Source of the DNA: F1-120-MAGs118 sp013360535
Lineage (GTDB): Bacteria; Planctomycetota; UBA1135; GCA-002686595
Reading direction: 5' to 3'
DNA: 64,000 bases
Assembly (NCBI GenBank): GCA_026647215.1
Contig: JAPKHC010000001.1
Location: forward strand, 381,303 to 445,302
Shown: positions 15,223 through 22,641 of the stretch, in pieces
Position numbering within the stretch: position 1 is the stretch's first letter
Layout: each line of letters starts with the position of its first letter
Position numbers and translations under genes: made by a program
The notes under the pieces: model-generated
The model's database searches: none
What the model saw: the letters and a program-made list of their open reading frames with translations, nothing else
Told to the model about the DNA's origin: nothing

Positions 15223-17640
15223 ATGCTACTCCACTCGACCCCCTCGGTCTTCCTGCGGCGTTTCGCCGCGCTCGCCGTTCTCAGCTCCGCTCCGCTGTTC
15301 GCCCAGTCCGGCACGGGGCGGGTGATCGTGCTCGGCTTCGACGGCGCCGACGGCCGCACCGTGGCCGAGATGATGGACAAGGGGGAGCTGCCCAACCTCG
15401 CCAAGCTGCGAGAGCAAGGCACGTTCGCACCGCTGGGGACCACGGACCCCGCCGAGTCGCCGGTCGCGTGGGCGTCGCTCAACTCCGGCCGCAACCCGGC
15501 TGAGACCGCCATCCCCGGCTTCGTCGTGCGCACGTTCCGCGAGGGCAAGGCCGCCGACGGCTCGAGGACGTTCACGCCGTTCCCCGACAAGGGCTTTTCC
15601 GAGGACGGCGTCGAGATGCCGATCGAGTCGTTCTCCGACACGCCGATCCCGACCTGGAGCGCGGGCGCTTTCGCGGCGGCGGTCGGCGGCGGCGGCTTCC
15701 TCCTGTTCCTGCTCGTGTTCGGGTTGCTCCTGCGCCTCAAGCGCGGACCGACGCTGGTGCTGTCGAGCGTGCTCGGCCTCGTCGGCGCGTGGGGCGGCTT
15801 CACGCTGCGCGGCTACCTGCCGGCCACCGTGCCGGTGGTGAAGAACCCGCTGCAGGCGGCGCCGTTCTGGGAGCTCGCGGCCAAGGCCGGCGTGCAGGCG
15901 CGCGTGATCGACGGCCAGCAGGCCTGGGACCGCGAGCCGGTCAGCGGCGCCAAGGTGCTGTGCGGGCTCGGCGTTCCCGACGCGCGCGGCAGCTACATGA
16001 ACTACTTCATCTACACGACCGACGAGCTCGTGTTCGCGCGCGGGCTCAACGACAGCGGCGTCGACACCGGCTCGGGCGGCTACCGGCTGCGTGTCGACGA
16101 GACCGACGGCGTGATCGAGACCGTCGTGTATGGCCCGGACAACTTCTGGGAACGGGCCGCGCTCGAGGCGGAGATCGCCGAGATCAAGGCGCTGCAGGCC
16201 GAGCAGCCCAACATGCCGTTCAAGAAGAGCAACGAGCTCGAGGACCAGCTCAAGGAACTCGAGACGCGCCTGGAGACGCCGGTCTCGGTGCCGATGCGCA
16301 TCGTCAAGAAGGACGGCAAGGCCGAGGTCACGATCGGCGAGCAGCTGCAGGTGATCGAGGAAGGTGGCTGGTCGGACTGGTACCGGCTGACGTTCGAGCT
16401 CAACCCGCTGATCAAGGTGCACGCGCTCACGCGCGCCAAGCTGGTCTCGCTCGGCGACCCCAAGTCGACCGAGCGGCCCAACTTCGAGCTGTACCTCAAC
16501 ACGATCGAGCTCGACCCGGCCAAGCCCCCGTTCTGGCAGCCGATCTCGCAACCGCCCGAGTTCGCCCCGGAGCTGGCCACGTCCTGCGGCTCCTTCGAGA
16601 CCGTCGGCTGGGCCTGCCTCACGCACCCCTTCAAGGACAAGGTGATCGACGCGGTCACCTTCCTGCAGGACATCGAGTTCACGACGCAGTGGCGCGAGAA
16701 GCTCGTCTACGACGGCCTCCAGAAGGACGACTGGCGACTGTTCGTCGGCATCTTCAGCGAGTGCGACCGAGTGCAGCACATGCTGTACCAGTTCTACGAC
16801 CCCGAGCACCCGCTCTACGACGCCGAGAAGGCGGCGACGAAGGTGCGCTTCTACGGGCGCGAGATCACGCTGGCCGAGGCCATTCCGGCGGTGTTCCGCA
16901 AGATCGACGAGATCGTCGGCAAGGTCCTGACCGAGCACCTCAAGCCCGGCGACACGCTGCTCCTGTGCGCGGACCACGGCTTCCAGTCGTTCCGCCATCA
17001 GGTGCACATCAACAACTGGCTGGTCGAGCAGGGGTACCTCGTGCTCAAGCCCGAGGCGCGCCAGTTCTCGATGCTCGCGAGCTACGTCGACTGGTCGAAG
17101 ACTCGCGCCTACTCGCTCGGCCTCGGCACGATCTTCATCAACACGATCGGGGCCAAGACGCGCGAGCGCGGCGAGACGCTCGTCAGCACCGTCGGCATCG
17201 TTCCGCCCGAAGAGCGCGAGGCCCTCGCGCGCGAGATCGTCGCGCGCCTCAAGGAGGCCAAGGACCCGCGCACGGGCGAGCCCGTCTGCTCGACGGCGAC
17301 CTTGGTGAGCGACGTGCACTCGGGGCCCTACCAGGACCTCGAGGCCGACATCTCGGTCGGCTTCGCGCCGCACTACCGCGTCTCGTGGCTGACGTCCGGC
17401 GGCGGCCTCGCGGTCTCGTCCGGCAAGCCGGCGCCGTTCGTGAGCGCCAACGACAAGGACTGGTCGGGCGACCACGTCTCGGTCGACACGCGCCACGTGC
17501 GCGGCATCTTCTTCTCCAACCGCAAGGCGGAGCTGCCGGCGAACGGCGTCGACCTGCTGCACATCGCGCCGACCGTGCTCGCGGCACTCGGTGTCGCGGT
17601 GCCGCCCGAGCTCGACGTCGCGCCGGTCAAGCTGCAGTAG
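15223..17640 (+). CDS. Alkaline-phosphatase-superfamily phosphodiesterase/nucleotide pyrophosphatase-like protein
   Basis: Exported metal-dependent hydrolase of 805 aa. It starts with a signal peptide (MLLHSTPSVFLRRFAALAVLSSAPLFAQ), followed by the first metal site VIVLGFDGADGRT and the nucleophile region ESPVAWASLNSGRNP as in type I phosphodiesterase/NPP enzymes. The second metal half follows near LLLCADHGFQSF and WSGDHVSVDTRHVRG. Unusually, two hydrophobic segments (~residues 148-200) separated by a short basic loop interrupt the catalytic fold after about 145 residues, and a charged coiled-coil-like stretch lies at ~310-350. The substrate is unknown; a phospholipid, glycan or nucleotide headgroup is possible. 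The stop lies 4 bases before the rhodanese start, so the two are co-transcribed. ATG 15223 was chosen for the signal peptide. Confidence 0.8.
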   Translation: MLLHSTPSVFLRRFAALAVLSSAPLFAQSGTGRVIVLGFDGADGRTVAEMMDKGELPNLAKLREQGTFAPLGTTDPAESPVAWASLNSGRNPAETAIPGFVVRTFREGKAADGSRTFTPFPDKGFSEDGVEMPIESFSDTPIPTWSAGAFAAAVGGGGFLLFLLVFGLLLRLKRGPTLVLSSVLGLVGAWGGFTLRGYLPATVPVVKNPLQAAPFWELAAKAGVQARVIDGQQAWDREPVSGAKVLCGLGVPDARGSYMNYFIYTTDELVFARGLNDSGVDTGSGGYRLRVDETDGVIETVVYGPDNFWERAALEAEIAEIKALQAEQPNMPFKKSNELEDQLKELETRLETPVSVPMRIVKKDGKAEVTIGEQLQVIEEGGWSDWYRLTFELNPLIKVHALTRAKLVSLGDPKSTERPNFELYLNTIELDPAKPPFWQPISQPPEFAPELATSCGSFETVGWACLTHPFKDKVIDAVTFLQDIEFTTQWREKLVYDGLQKDDWRLFVGIFSECDRVQHMLYQFYDPEHPLYDAEKAATKVRFYGREITLAEAIPAVFRKIDEIVGKVLTEHLKPGDTLLLCADHGFQSFRHQVHINNWLVEQGYLVLKPEARQFSMLASYVDWSKTRAYSLGLGTIFINTIGAKTRERGETLVSTVGIVPPEEREALAREIVARLKEAKDPRTGEPVCSTATLVSDVHSGPYQDLEADISVGFAPHYRVSWLTSGGGLAVSSGKPAPFVSANDKDWSGDHVSVDTRHVRGIFFSNRKAELPANGVDLLHIAPTVLAALGVAVPPELDVAPVKLQ

Positions 17641-17644
17641 GCCC

Positions 17645-17968
17645 ATGGGACTCCACAGGATCTCGGCCCGCGAGCTGCGGGCGCGGCTCGACGCCAAGGA
17701 CGCGCTCGTGCTGCTCGACGTGCGCGAGCCAGGCGAGACGGCGTTGTGCCAGATCGCGGGATCCAAGCTGATCCCGATGCGCGACGTGCCGCGGCGCGTG
17801 GGGGAGCTCGATCCCAAGGCGAGCATCGTCTGCATCTGCCACCACGGGATGCGCAGCGCGCAGGTCGCCGGCTGGCTCGTCGGGCAGGGTTTCTCGGACG
17901 TCCTCAACCTCTCTGGCGGCATCGACGCCTGGGCGGAAGAGGTCGAGCCGAAGATGTCCCGATACTGA
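17645..17968 (+). CDS. Single-domain rhodanese (sulfurtransferase)
   Basis: 107-aa rhodanese-like protein that would carry a persulfide on the active-site cysteine. It shows the fold marks LLDVREPGE, then the active loop CICHHGMRSAQVAGWL, in which CHHGMR fits Cys-x4-Arg, and the closing NLSGGIDAWAEEV typical of GlpE/PspE-size rhodaneses. No signal peptide is visible, so it is probably cytoplasmic. It starts 4 bases after the stop of the preceding hydrolase gene and is almost certainly on the same mRNA, although their functions do not obviously connect. Sulfur donor and acceptor are unknown. Confidence 0.9.
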   Translation: MGLHRISARELRARLDAKDALVLLDVREPGETALCQIAGSKLIPMRDVPRRVGELDPKASIVCICHHGMRSAQVAGWLVGQGFSDVLNLSGGIDAWAEEVEPKMSRY

Positions 17969-18372
17969 CCGTTGGGGCTCCCAGCGTCGAAACCCGCGGC
18001 GGCGTCGCGCGACAAGCGCGCCGTGAGTTCCGGCCATGGGCCGTTTTGGCGAGCGTGCGGAATCCGCACCTTCCAGGCGTGCCAAGGCGCACGTTTCGTG
18101 CGGGTTCTGCGCGATTTTCACGAACTTGACCCACGCCGCGCTTACGCCTGAAGCGCGCTTCCGTAGGGTCCTCCACGGCCATGGAACGGACCTCCGAGCA
18201 CGCGAGCCTTACAGGAATCGTTGGCGGACGGCCGGGCTCCGGAACGTCTCAGTTTCCGCAGGGTTTCGGATCCACGGTGCCCCGCCCGCCCGGCACGCCG
18301 CGTGCAAGGGAGGCGGCGGTCGTTGTGCCCGCCGAGCCCGTGCGCGCTTCAGGAACCGGCGACCTCCCCCAG
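17969..18372 (+). other. Intergenic stretch with a possible promoter
   Basis: About 400 bases without a supported gene. TTGACC at 18126-18131 with TGAAGC 17 bases on, and TAGGGT at 18164-18169, could drive the following small gene. ATG 18181 lies 11 bases after TAGGGT, but codons 18181-18300 contain many rare A/T-ending triplets (CTT, ACA, GGA, TCT, TTT), unlike local genes. It may instead be an untranslated leader. Confidence 0.35.
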
Positions 18373-18702
18373 ATGCAGATCACCATGAACTCACCCTTCC
18401 GCTCCGGCAGCAGGCCGCAGGACGCGCTCGAGCGCCCGCGCCCCACGCCGACGGCTCTCGACGCCTCCGCTGCCGAATCCGCCGCCGCTGGCTCGGCGCC
18501 GCGCCGCGGGCGCGCCTTCCGCTCGCTGGTGCTCGGCTACTCCGACGAGGAGTCCGGCGATCAGGTCGTGATCGACGTGCGCGGTTCGGGCTCGTTTCCG
18601 CGCTCGGCCTTCCTGAAGGACATCGAACGTTCCGGCTTCACGGTCCTCGCCGAAGAGGGCCCCGGGCCGGAGGGCGTGACTCCCCGCGAGGCTGCCGGCT
18701 AG
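18373..18702 (+). CDS. Small hypothetical protein
   Basis: Not recognised. 109 aa if started at ATG 18373, or 105 aa from ATG 18385. The N-terminal half is Pro/Ala/Ser/Arg-rich and probably disordered. The C-terminal half (RAFRSLVLGYSDEESGDQVVIDVRG to the end) looks like a small alpha/beta fold with alternating hydrophobic residues. Codon third positions are strongly G/C from 18373 onwards but not before, which is why the longer form from 18181 (173 aa) was not preferred; the promoter position nevertheless leaves that longer form possible. No signal peptide or membrane segment is visible. Confidence 0.45.
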   Translation: MQITMNSPFRSGSRPQDALERPRPTPTALDASAAESAAAGSAPRRGRAFRSLVLGYSDEESGDQVVIDVRGSGSFPRSAFLKDIERSGFTVLAEEGPGPEGVTPREAAG

Positions 18703-19095
18703 CAGCCCCGGAACCTGTGTTCCCCCCTCTTTGAAACCCGGTCACCGGGCCTAGAAGCGGGGCAAGAGTTGGTGGTGTGGGACCCGCCAATTCGCGCGCT
18801 CGCGGCGGGGGCTGCGGGCGCGCACCTTTTTCCGGGCCTCTCGCTGGAGTCCCGGGCTGTCGCCGCAGGCCGCTGCGCAGCGACCGACCGCGCGGGGACG
18901 CTGCCCGCCGGGCACGACTCGAGGGACCGCGGGCTGGCCCGAGGCGCACGGAACGCCAAGTTCCTTCGCTCCCGATCGGGAGGGGTTCTGGAAGCATCGA
19001 GACGCATTGTTAGACTCCGACGCCCCGAGAGCCTGAGCACCCGCGCCCGGATGTGGTGTGCCGCCCGGGTCATCCCTCTTGTCGCACACCAGTTC
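18703..19095 (+). other. Intergenic stretch upstream of kptA-like gene
   Basis: About 390 bases with no supported gene. It contains a short perfect hairpin (CCCGGT-CA-ACCGGG type, ~18738-18751) just after the preceding stop, and the -10 box at 19011-19016. Nothing else is recognisable. Confidence 0.4.
19011..19016 (+). promoter_or_regulatory. -10 box TAGACT for the kptA-like gene
   Basis: TAGACT followed by CCGACGCCCC, 79 bases before the ATG at 19096. A weak TTCTGG-like -35 (18986-18991) is present. The layout matches the recurrent promoter in this window. Confidence 0.4.
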
Positions 19096-20529
19096 ATGAC
19101 GCATCCCGCCCTGATCGAACGCATCACCCGCTCACTCGCCTACATGCTCCGCCACCAGCCGGAGAAGTTCGACCTCGACCTCGACGAGGACGGGTTCGGC
19201 GAGCTTTCCGAGGTCGTCCGCGCCGTCAGCGACCGTCTTGCGGAGCCTGTCGAGGCTCAGGACGTGATCGCTGCTGTCGAAGCCGGCGACCGCCCGCGCT
19301 ACGAGATCAAGGGCTCGCGCATCCGCGCGCTCTATGGCCACTCGATCGAGGTGCGCCCGGGCGAGCCCGCCCAGCCGCCGGAATTCTTGTACGTCGGCAT
19401 CGACGCCCGCGATCTCGACCGCGCGAAGCAGTTCGGCCTGCGCGGCGGTCGCCGTCGTTTCCTGCACCTCGCGCTGTCCGCGGACGATGCGCGCGAGGCC
19501 GGACGCCGCGCCGCGCGCGAGTACGCGATCCTGCAGGTCTTCGCTCTCGATGCCTGGGAAGAGGGCGTCAATTTCTACGACCGCAAGACGCTCTACCTGT
19601 GCGAGCAGATCCCGACCAAGCACCTCGACGTGCTCGAGCGCGGGGCCGACGGCTACGAGCCTCGTCAGGAGTCCGAGCGCGCCGACGGCCCGTCGCGCCG
19701 CCGCGAAGATCGGGGCGATCGGGGCGAGGGTCGCGAGCGTCGCGAACGCCGCGACGAGCCCCAGCGCCTGCCGCCGGGGGATACGCGTCGCCGCGACGAG
19801 CGCCCGCGCTTCGAGGACGCCCCGCGTGAGGCTCGGCCCGAACGTGAAGAGCGCCCGTTCCGCGACGAGCGGGGTCCGCGCGACGACCGTCCGCGCCGCG
19901 ACGAACGCGCTCCGCGCGAAGAACGTCCGTTCCGCGAAGAACGTGCCCCGCGCGAAGAGCGCCCGGTGCGGGAAGAGCGCGGTTTCCGTGAGGACCGTGG
20001 CCCGCGTCGCGACGAGCGCCCGCTGCGCGACGACCGCGCCCCGCGTGAGGACCGTCCGTTCCGCGAGGAACGTGCGCCGCGCGACGAGCGCCCGATGCGC
20101 GACGACCGCCCGATGCGCGACGACCGCCCGATGCGTGACGACCGCCCGATGCGCGACGACCGTCCGATGCGCGACGACCGTCCGATGCGCGACGACCGTC
20201 CGTTCCGCGAGGAGCGTGCTCCGCGCGAAGAGCGACCCTTCCGCGACGATCGTGGCCGCCGGGACGACCGCGGCTTCCGCGAGGATCGCCCGCAGCGGGA
20301 CGAGCGCCGCGCGCCGGCTCGTTCCGAGGCTCCGCGCGAGACCCCGCCGATGGTCGTCCGCACCCAGCACGGGGGCGACACCTCGGGCTTCGGTCTGGGC
20401 ATCTTCGAGGAAGAAGCCCGGGCCTCGGCCCCCAAGCCGAAGGCCGCTCCCGCTCCCGCGCCGCGTCCGGCTCCGGTCGCACCGCCCGCGCCCGCGGACG
20501 ACGACTCGGGCTTCGGCGCCGGCATCTGA
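19096..20529 (+). CDS. kptA: KptA/Tpt1-like RNA 2'-phosphotransferase fused to a long charged repeat tail
   Basis: 477 aa. Residues ~1-180 resemble KptA/Tpt1, which moves an RNA 2'-phosphate to NAD+. SLAYMLRHQPEKF supplies the Arg19-His20 pair, RIRALYGHS the second Arg (77), and RRRFLHLALS the third (about Arg121). The canonical YHGT that contacts NAD reads YVGI (99-102), so activity is uncertain. Residues ~195-435 are an extreme low-complexity tail of Arg, Asp and Glu with units such as RPFREERAP and PMRDDR, including seven near-identical 18-base units. The C-terminus is Pro/Ala-rich with the motif SGFGLGIF echoed by SGFGAGI at the very end. The tail probably binds RNA or drives condensate formation, by analogy with Arg-rich disordered regions. 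ATG 19096 was chosen from the KptA homology. Confidence 0.75.
   Translation: MTHPALIERITRSLAYMLRHQPEKFDLDLDEDGFGELSEVVRAVSDRLAEPVEAQDVIAAVEAGDRPRYEIKGSRIRALYGHSIEVRPGEPAQPPEFLYVGIDARDLDRAKQFGLRGGRRRFLHLALSADDAREAGRRAAREYAILQVFALDAWEEGVNFYDRKTLYLCEQIPTKHLDVLERGADGYEPRQESERADGPSRRREDRGDRGEGRERRERRDEPQRLPPGDTRRRDERPRFEDAPREARPEREERPFRDERGPRDDRPRRDERAPREERPFREERAPREERPVREERGFREDRGPRRDERPLRDDRAPREDRPFREERAPRDERPMRDDRPMRDDRPMRDDRPMRDDRPMRDDRPMRDDRPFREERAPREERPFRDDRGRRDDRGFREDRPQRDERRAPARSEAPRETPPMVVRTQHGGDTSGFGLGIFEEEARASAPKPKAAPAPAPRPAPVAPPAPADDDSGFGAGI
20083..20208 (+). repeat. Seven 18-bp tandem repeats inside the kptA-like gene
   Basis: Seven consecutive in-frame 18-base units with consensus GACGACCGCCCGATGCGC, each encoding the hexapeptide DDRPMR; the first codes DERPMR and the last DDRPFR. 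The copies differ at only a few mostly third-codon positions. The flanking ~19840-20330 region has more diverged versions. Confidence 0.9.
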
Positions 20530-20555
20530 CTCGGCCGGGCCGGCTCCGCGCCAGC

Positions 20556-21404
20556 ATGCACGGCAAGCCCGAGCCGCTGCCTGAGGGCTACGAGATCCGC
20601 GAGGAGGCTCGCGGCTGGATCGTGTCGAGGACCGACGCTGCGAGCGAGCTCGCCGCGCTCGGGTTCTCGCTCGAGTCCGACGGCCAGTCGAGCTCCGCCG
20701 GCCTCGCCGGTCGGAAGGTGATGCCCGTCTTGTGTTCCCCGCGCGGCGAGCTCGTGCTGCGACGCTTCACCCACGGCGGCCTGCTGCGTTGGCTGACCGG
20801 GGCGCGTTTCTTCGACGCAACGCGACCGCTGCGGGAGCTGCGCGACGCGCTCACGCTCGCGCAGGCCGGCGTGCGAACACCCGAGGTCGTGGCGGCCCGC
20901 GCGCGACGCGCCACAGGCTGGGGCTGGGAGCTCGCGCTGCTCACGCGGCGTGTCGACGGCGCTCGCGATGGGGGAGCCCTGCTCGAGCGAGGAGCGCTGC
21001 CTGCACGGGAGCGCGCGCGCCTGTTCACGCTCGCCGGGGCGCTGGTGCGGCGCCTGCACGAGCTCGGCTTCCTGCACGCGGACCTGCATCCGAAGAACCT
21101 GCTCTTCCGGCGCGAGTCGAGCGGCGAGTGGGGCGCTCCGTGGGTGCTCGACCTCGACCGCTCGCGCTGGCGGAAGCCGCTGTCGGACGAGGATCGTCAC
21201 GCCAACCTCGCGCGACTCGTGCGTTACGCGGAGCGTCGCCGGGCGAGCGGCCAGTTCGAGTATTCGCGCACCGACGTGCAGCGCTTCCTCGTGGCCTACG
21301 AGCCCGACCGCGCGCGGCGCCGCGGTCTCGCAAGGGCCGTCGGCGCCGCATTCGAGCGCTCGTTGGGCTGGCATCGGCTCGGCTGGCGGCTCGAGCGCGC
21401 TTGA
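20556..21404 (+). CDS. Kdo/LPS-kinase-like (WaaP/RIO-type) protein
   Basis: 282-aa protein-kinase-fold protein of the lipopolysaccharide kinase (Kdo kinase/WaaP) group, predicted to phosphorylate a core sugar of lipopolysaccharide on the cytoplasmic face. The catalytic loop reads LGFLHADLHPKNLLF (HxDLHxxN type) and the metal-binding step VLDLDRSRW replaces DFG, as in KdkA-like enzymes. An Arg pair in LVLRRFTHGG stands where the ATP-binding Lys region is expected. It starts 26 bases after the kptA-like gene and may share its transcript, but no functional link is evident. It supports a Gram-negative, LPS-bearing envelope. Confidence 0.75.
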   Translation: MHGKPEPLPEGYEIREEARGWIVSRTDAASELAALGFSLESDGQSSSAGLAGRKVMPVLCSPRGELVLRRFTHGGLLRWLTGARFFDATRPLRELRDALTLAQAGVRTPEVVAARARRATGWGWELALLTRRVDGARDGGALLERGALPARERARLFTLAGALVRRLHELGFLHADLHPKNLLFRRESSGEWGAPWVLDLDRSRWRKPLSDEDRHANLARLVRYAERRRASGQFEYSRTDVQRFLVAYEPDRARRRGLARAVGAAFERSLGWHRLGWRLERA

Positions 21405-21515
21405 GAGTTCGCGGCGGTCGTCGCGGCCGAGCTCGCCCACGGCTGGCGGCGCCCCGCGCGCGTGCGTGACCGCGCCTGCGCCATTCGCCGCCCGCTGCTG
21501 GTCTCAAGTTCGTAC

Positions 21516-21544
21516 TTGATCGGGCATTTCCCCCGGCGTACCCT
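21516..21544 (+). promoter_or_regulatory. Promoter for the apbE operon: TTGATC-17-TACCCT
   Basis: TTGATC (21516-21521), 17-base spacer and TACCCT (21539-21544), only 6 bases before the apbE ATG. This is a good sigma-70-like match with a near-leaderless start. Confidence 0.6.
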
Positions 21545-21550
21545 GCTCTC

Positions 21551-22627
21551 ATGTTGAGAATGGGTCTCAATTGCATGGCGATCGGCGGGCTCGCGCTGGT
21601 GTCCCTGGGCGCCGGCGGGGAACCGGTCGAACGCCTGACCGGGGCGATGGGCACGAGCCTGCGGCTCGTGGTCGAAGGCGCGAGCCGCAAGGACGCGCTC
21701 GCGGCTAGCGAGGCGGCGCTGCGGGCGGTCGAGGCCGTGGAGCAGCGGCTTTCGACGTGGCTCGGCACGAGCGAGCTGTCGCGGCTCAACGCCGCTCCGG
21801 TGGGAACCTCGGTCGAGCTCTCGGAGGAGCTCGCCGCCGAGCTCGCCAGCTGCGTGCGCTGGCAGCGCGAGAGCGCGGGTGCGTTCGACCCGTCGGTGGG
21901 CGCGCTCGTCGCCCTCTGGGACCTGCGGGGCAAGGGCCGCATTCCGGTCGAGTCGGAGCTCGACCGGGCGCTGCAGGCCGTCGGCCTCGCGCGCACGTTC
22001 CGGCTCGAGGGCCGCAGCGCGACCCGCCTCGTCGAAGGCGCCCGGATCGAGGAGGGTGGCTTCGGCAAGGGCGCCGGGCTCGACGCGGGGCTGGCGGCGC
22101 TTTCCGGATGCGGCGCACGCGGCACGCTCGACCTCGGCGGTCAGGTCGCCACGCTGGGGCGCTCGCTCGAGCTCGAGCTCGCCGACCCGCGCGACCGAAG
22201 CCGCGCCGTGCTGGCGTGGAAGCTCGACTCCGGGTCGGTCGCGACCAGCGGCAACAGCGAACGCGCGCGCGTCGTCGACGGAGTGCGCGTCGGGCATCTG
22301 CTCGATCCGCGCACGGGCCGGCCGGCGGCGGACTTCGGCTCCGTGAGCGTGGGGTGCGCGAGCGCGGCCAGCGCCGACGCGTTCTCGACGGCCGCGTTCG
22401 TGCTCGGACCCGAAGCGGCGCTGCGCTGGGTCGAGGAACGCGGCGCCGCGGCGGAGCGTGTGGAGCTCGTCGTGCTCCGCCCCGAGGGCGAAGGCCTCGT
22501 CGCCGAGGCGACGGCGGGGCTCGCGGGTCGCCTGCGCGTGCTCGCGCCGGGAGTGCGCCTGGAGATCGCCGGCGAACCAGTGCAACGAACGGGGCCCGCG
22601 CAACCGCAGCGCCCCACGAACCAATAG
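21551..22627 (+). CDS. apbE: FAD:protein FMN transferase
   Basis: Exported flavin transferase of 358 aa that attaches FMN covalently to Thr/Ser of FMN-binding-domain proteins, using FAD and Mg2+. The N-terminus has a hydrophobic signal (MAIGGLALVSLGAGG) and the ApbE landmarks follow: GAMGTSLRLVVEG, FDPSVGALVALWDL, GFGKGAGLDAGLAAL, the flavin-site GHLLDPRTGRPA, and the metal-binding ADAFSTAAFVLG. First gene of a cluster with a porin, an FMN-binding-domain protein and a His-rich membrane protein; the FMN-binding protein encoded 1.3 kb downstream is its obvious substrate. ATG 21551 follows the promoter by 6 bases; ATG 21560 is a possible alternative. Confidence 0.92.
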   Translation: MLRMGLNCMAIGGLALVSLGAGGEPVERLTGAMGTSLRLVVEGASRKDALAASEAALRAVEAVEQRLSTWLGTSELSRLNAAPVGTSVELSEELAAELASCVRWQRESAGAFDPSVGALVALWDLRGKGRIPVESELDRALQAVGLARTFRLEGRSATRLVEGARIEEGGFGKGAGLDAGLAALSGCGARGTLDLGGQVATLGRSLELELADPRDRSRAVLAWKLDSGSVATSGNSERARVVDGVRVGHLLDPRTGRPAADFGSVSVGCASAASADAFSTAAFVLGPEAALRWVEERGAAAERVELVVLRPEGEGLVAEATAGLAGRLRVLAPGVRLEIAGEPVQRTGPAQPQRPTNQ

Positions 22628-22641
22628 CCAAGGAAAGAAAC

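Noticed and set aside
15226..18069. Minus-strand frame of 947 codons
   Set aside because: Antisense of the phosphodiesterase and rhodanese genes; Arg/Leu/Glu-rich with no motifs.
18181..18372. Longer form of the hypothetical gene at 18373-18702
   Set aside because: Many A/T-ending codons unlike the rest of the window. The promoter-like TAGGGT 11 bases before ATG 18181 keeps it as an alternative only.
20083..20208. Short regularly spaced repeats that could look like a CRISPR array
   Set aside because: The repeats are contiguous 18-base units without spacers, in frame in a coding sequence; no cas genes are present.
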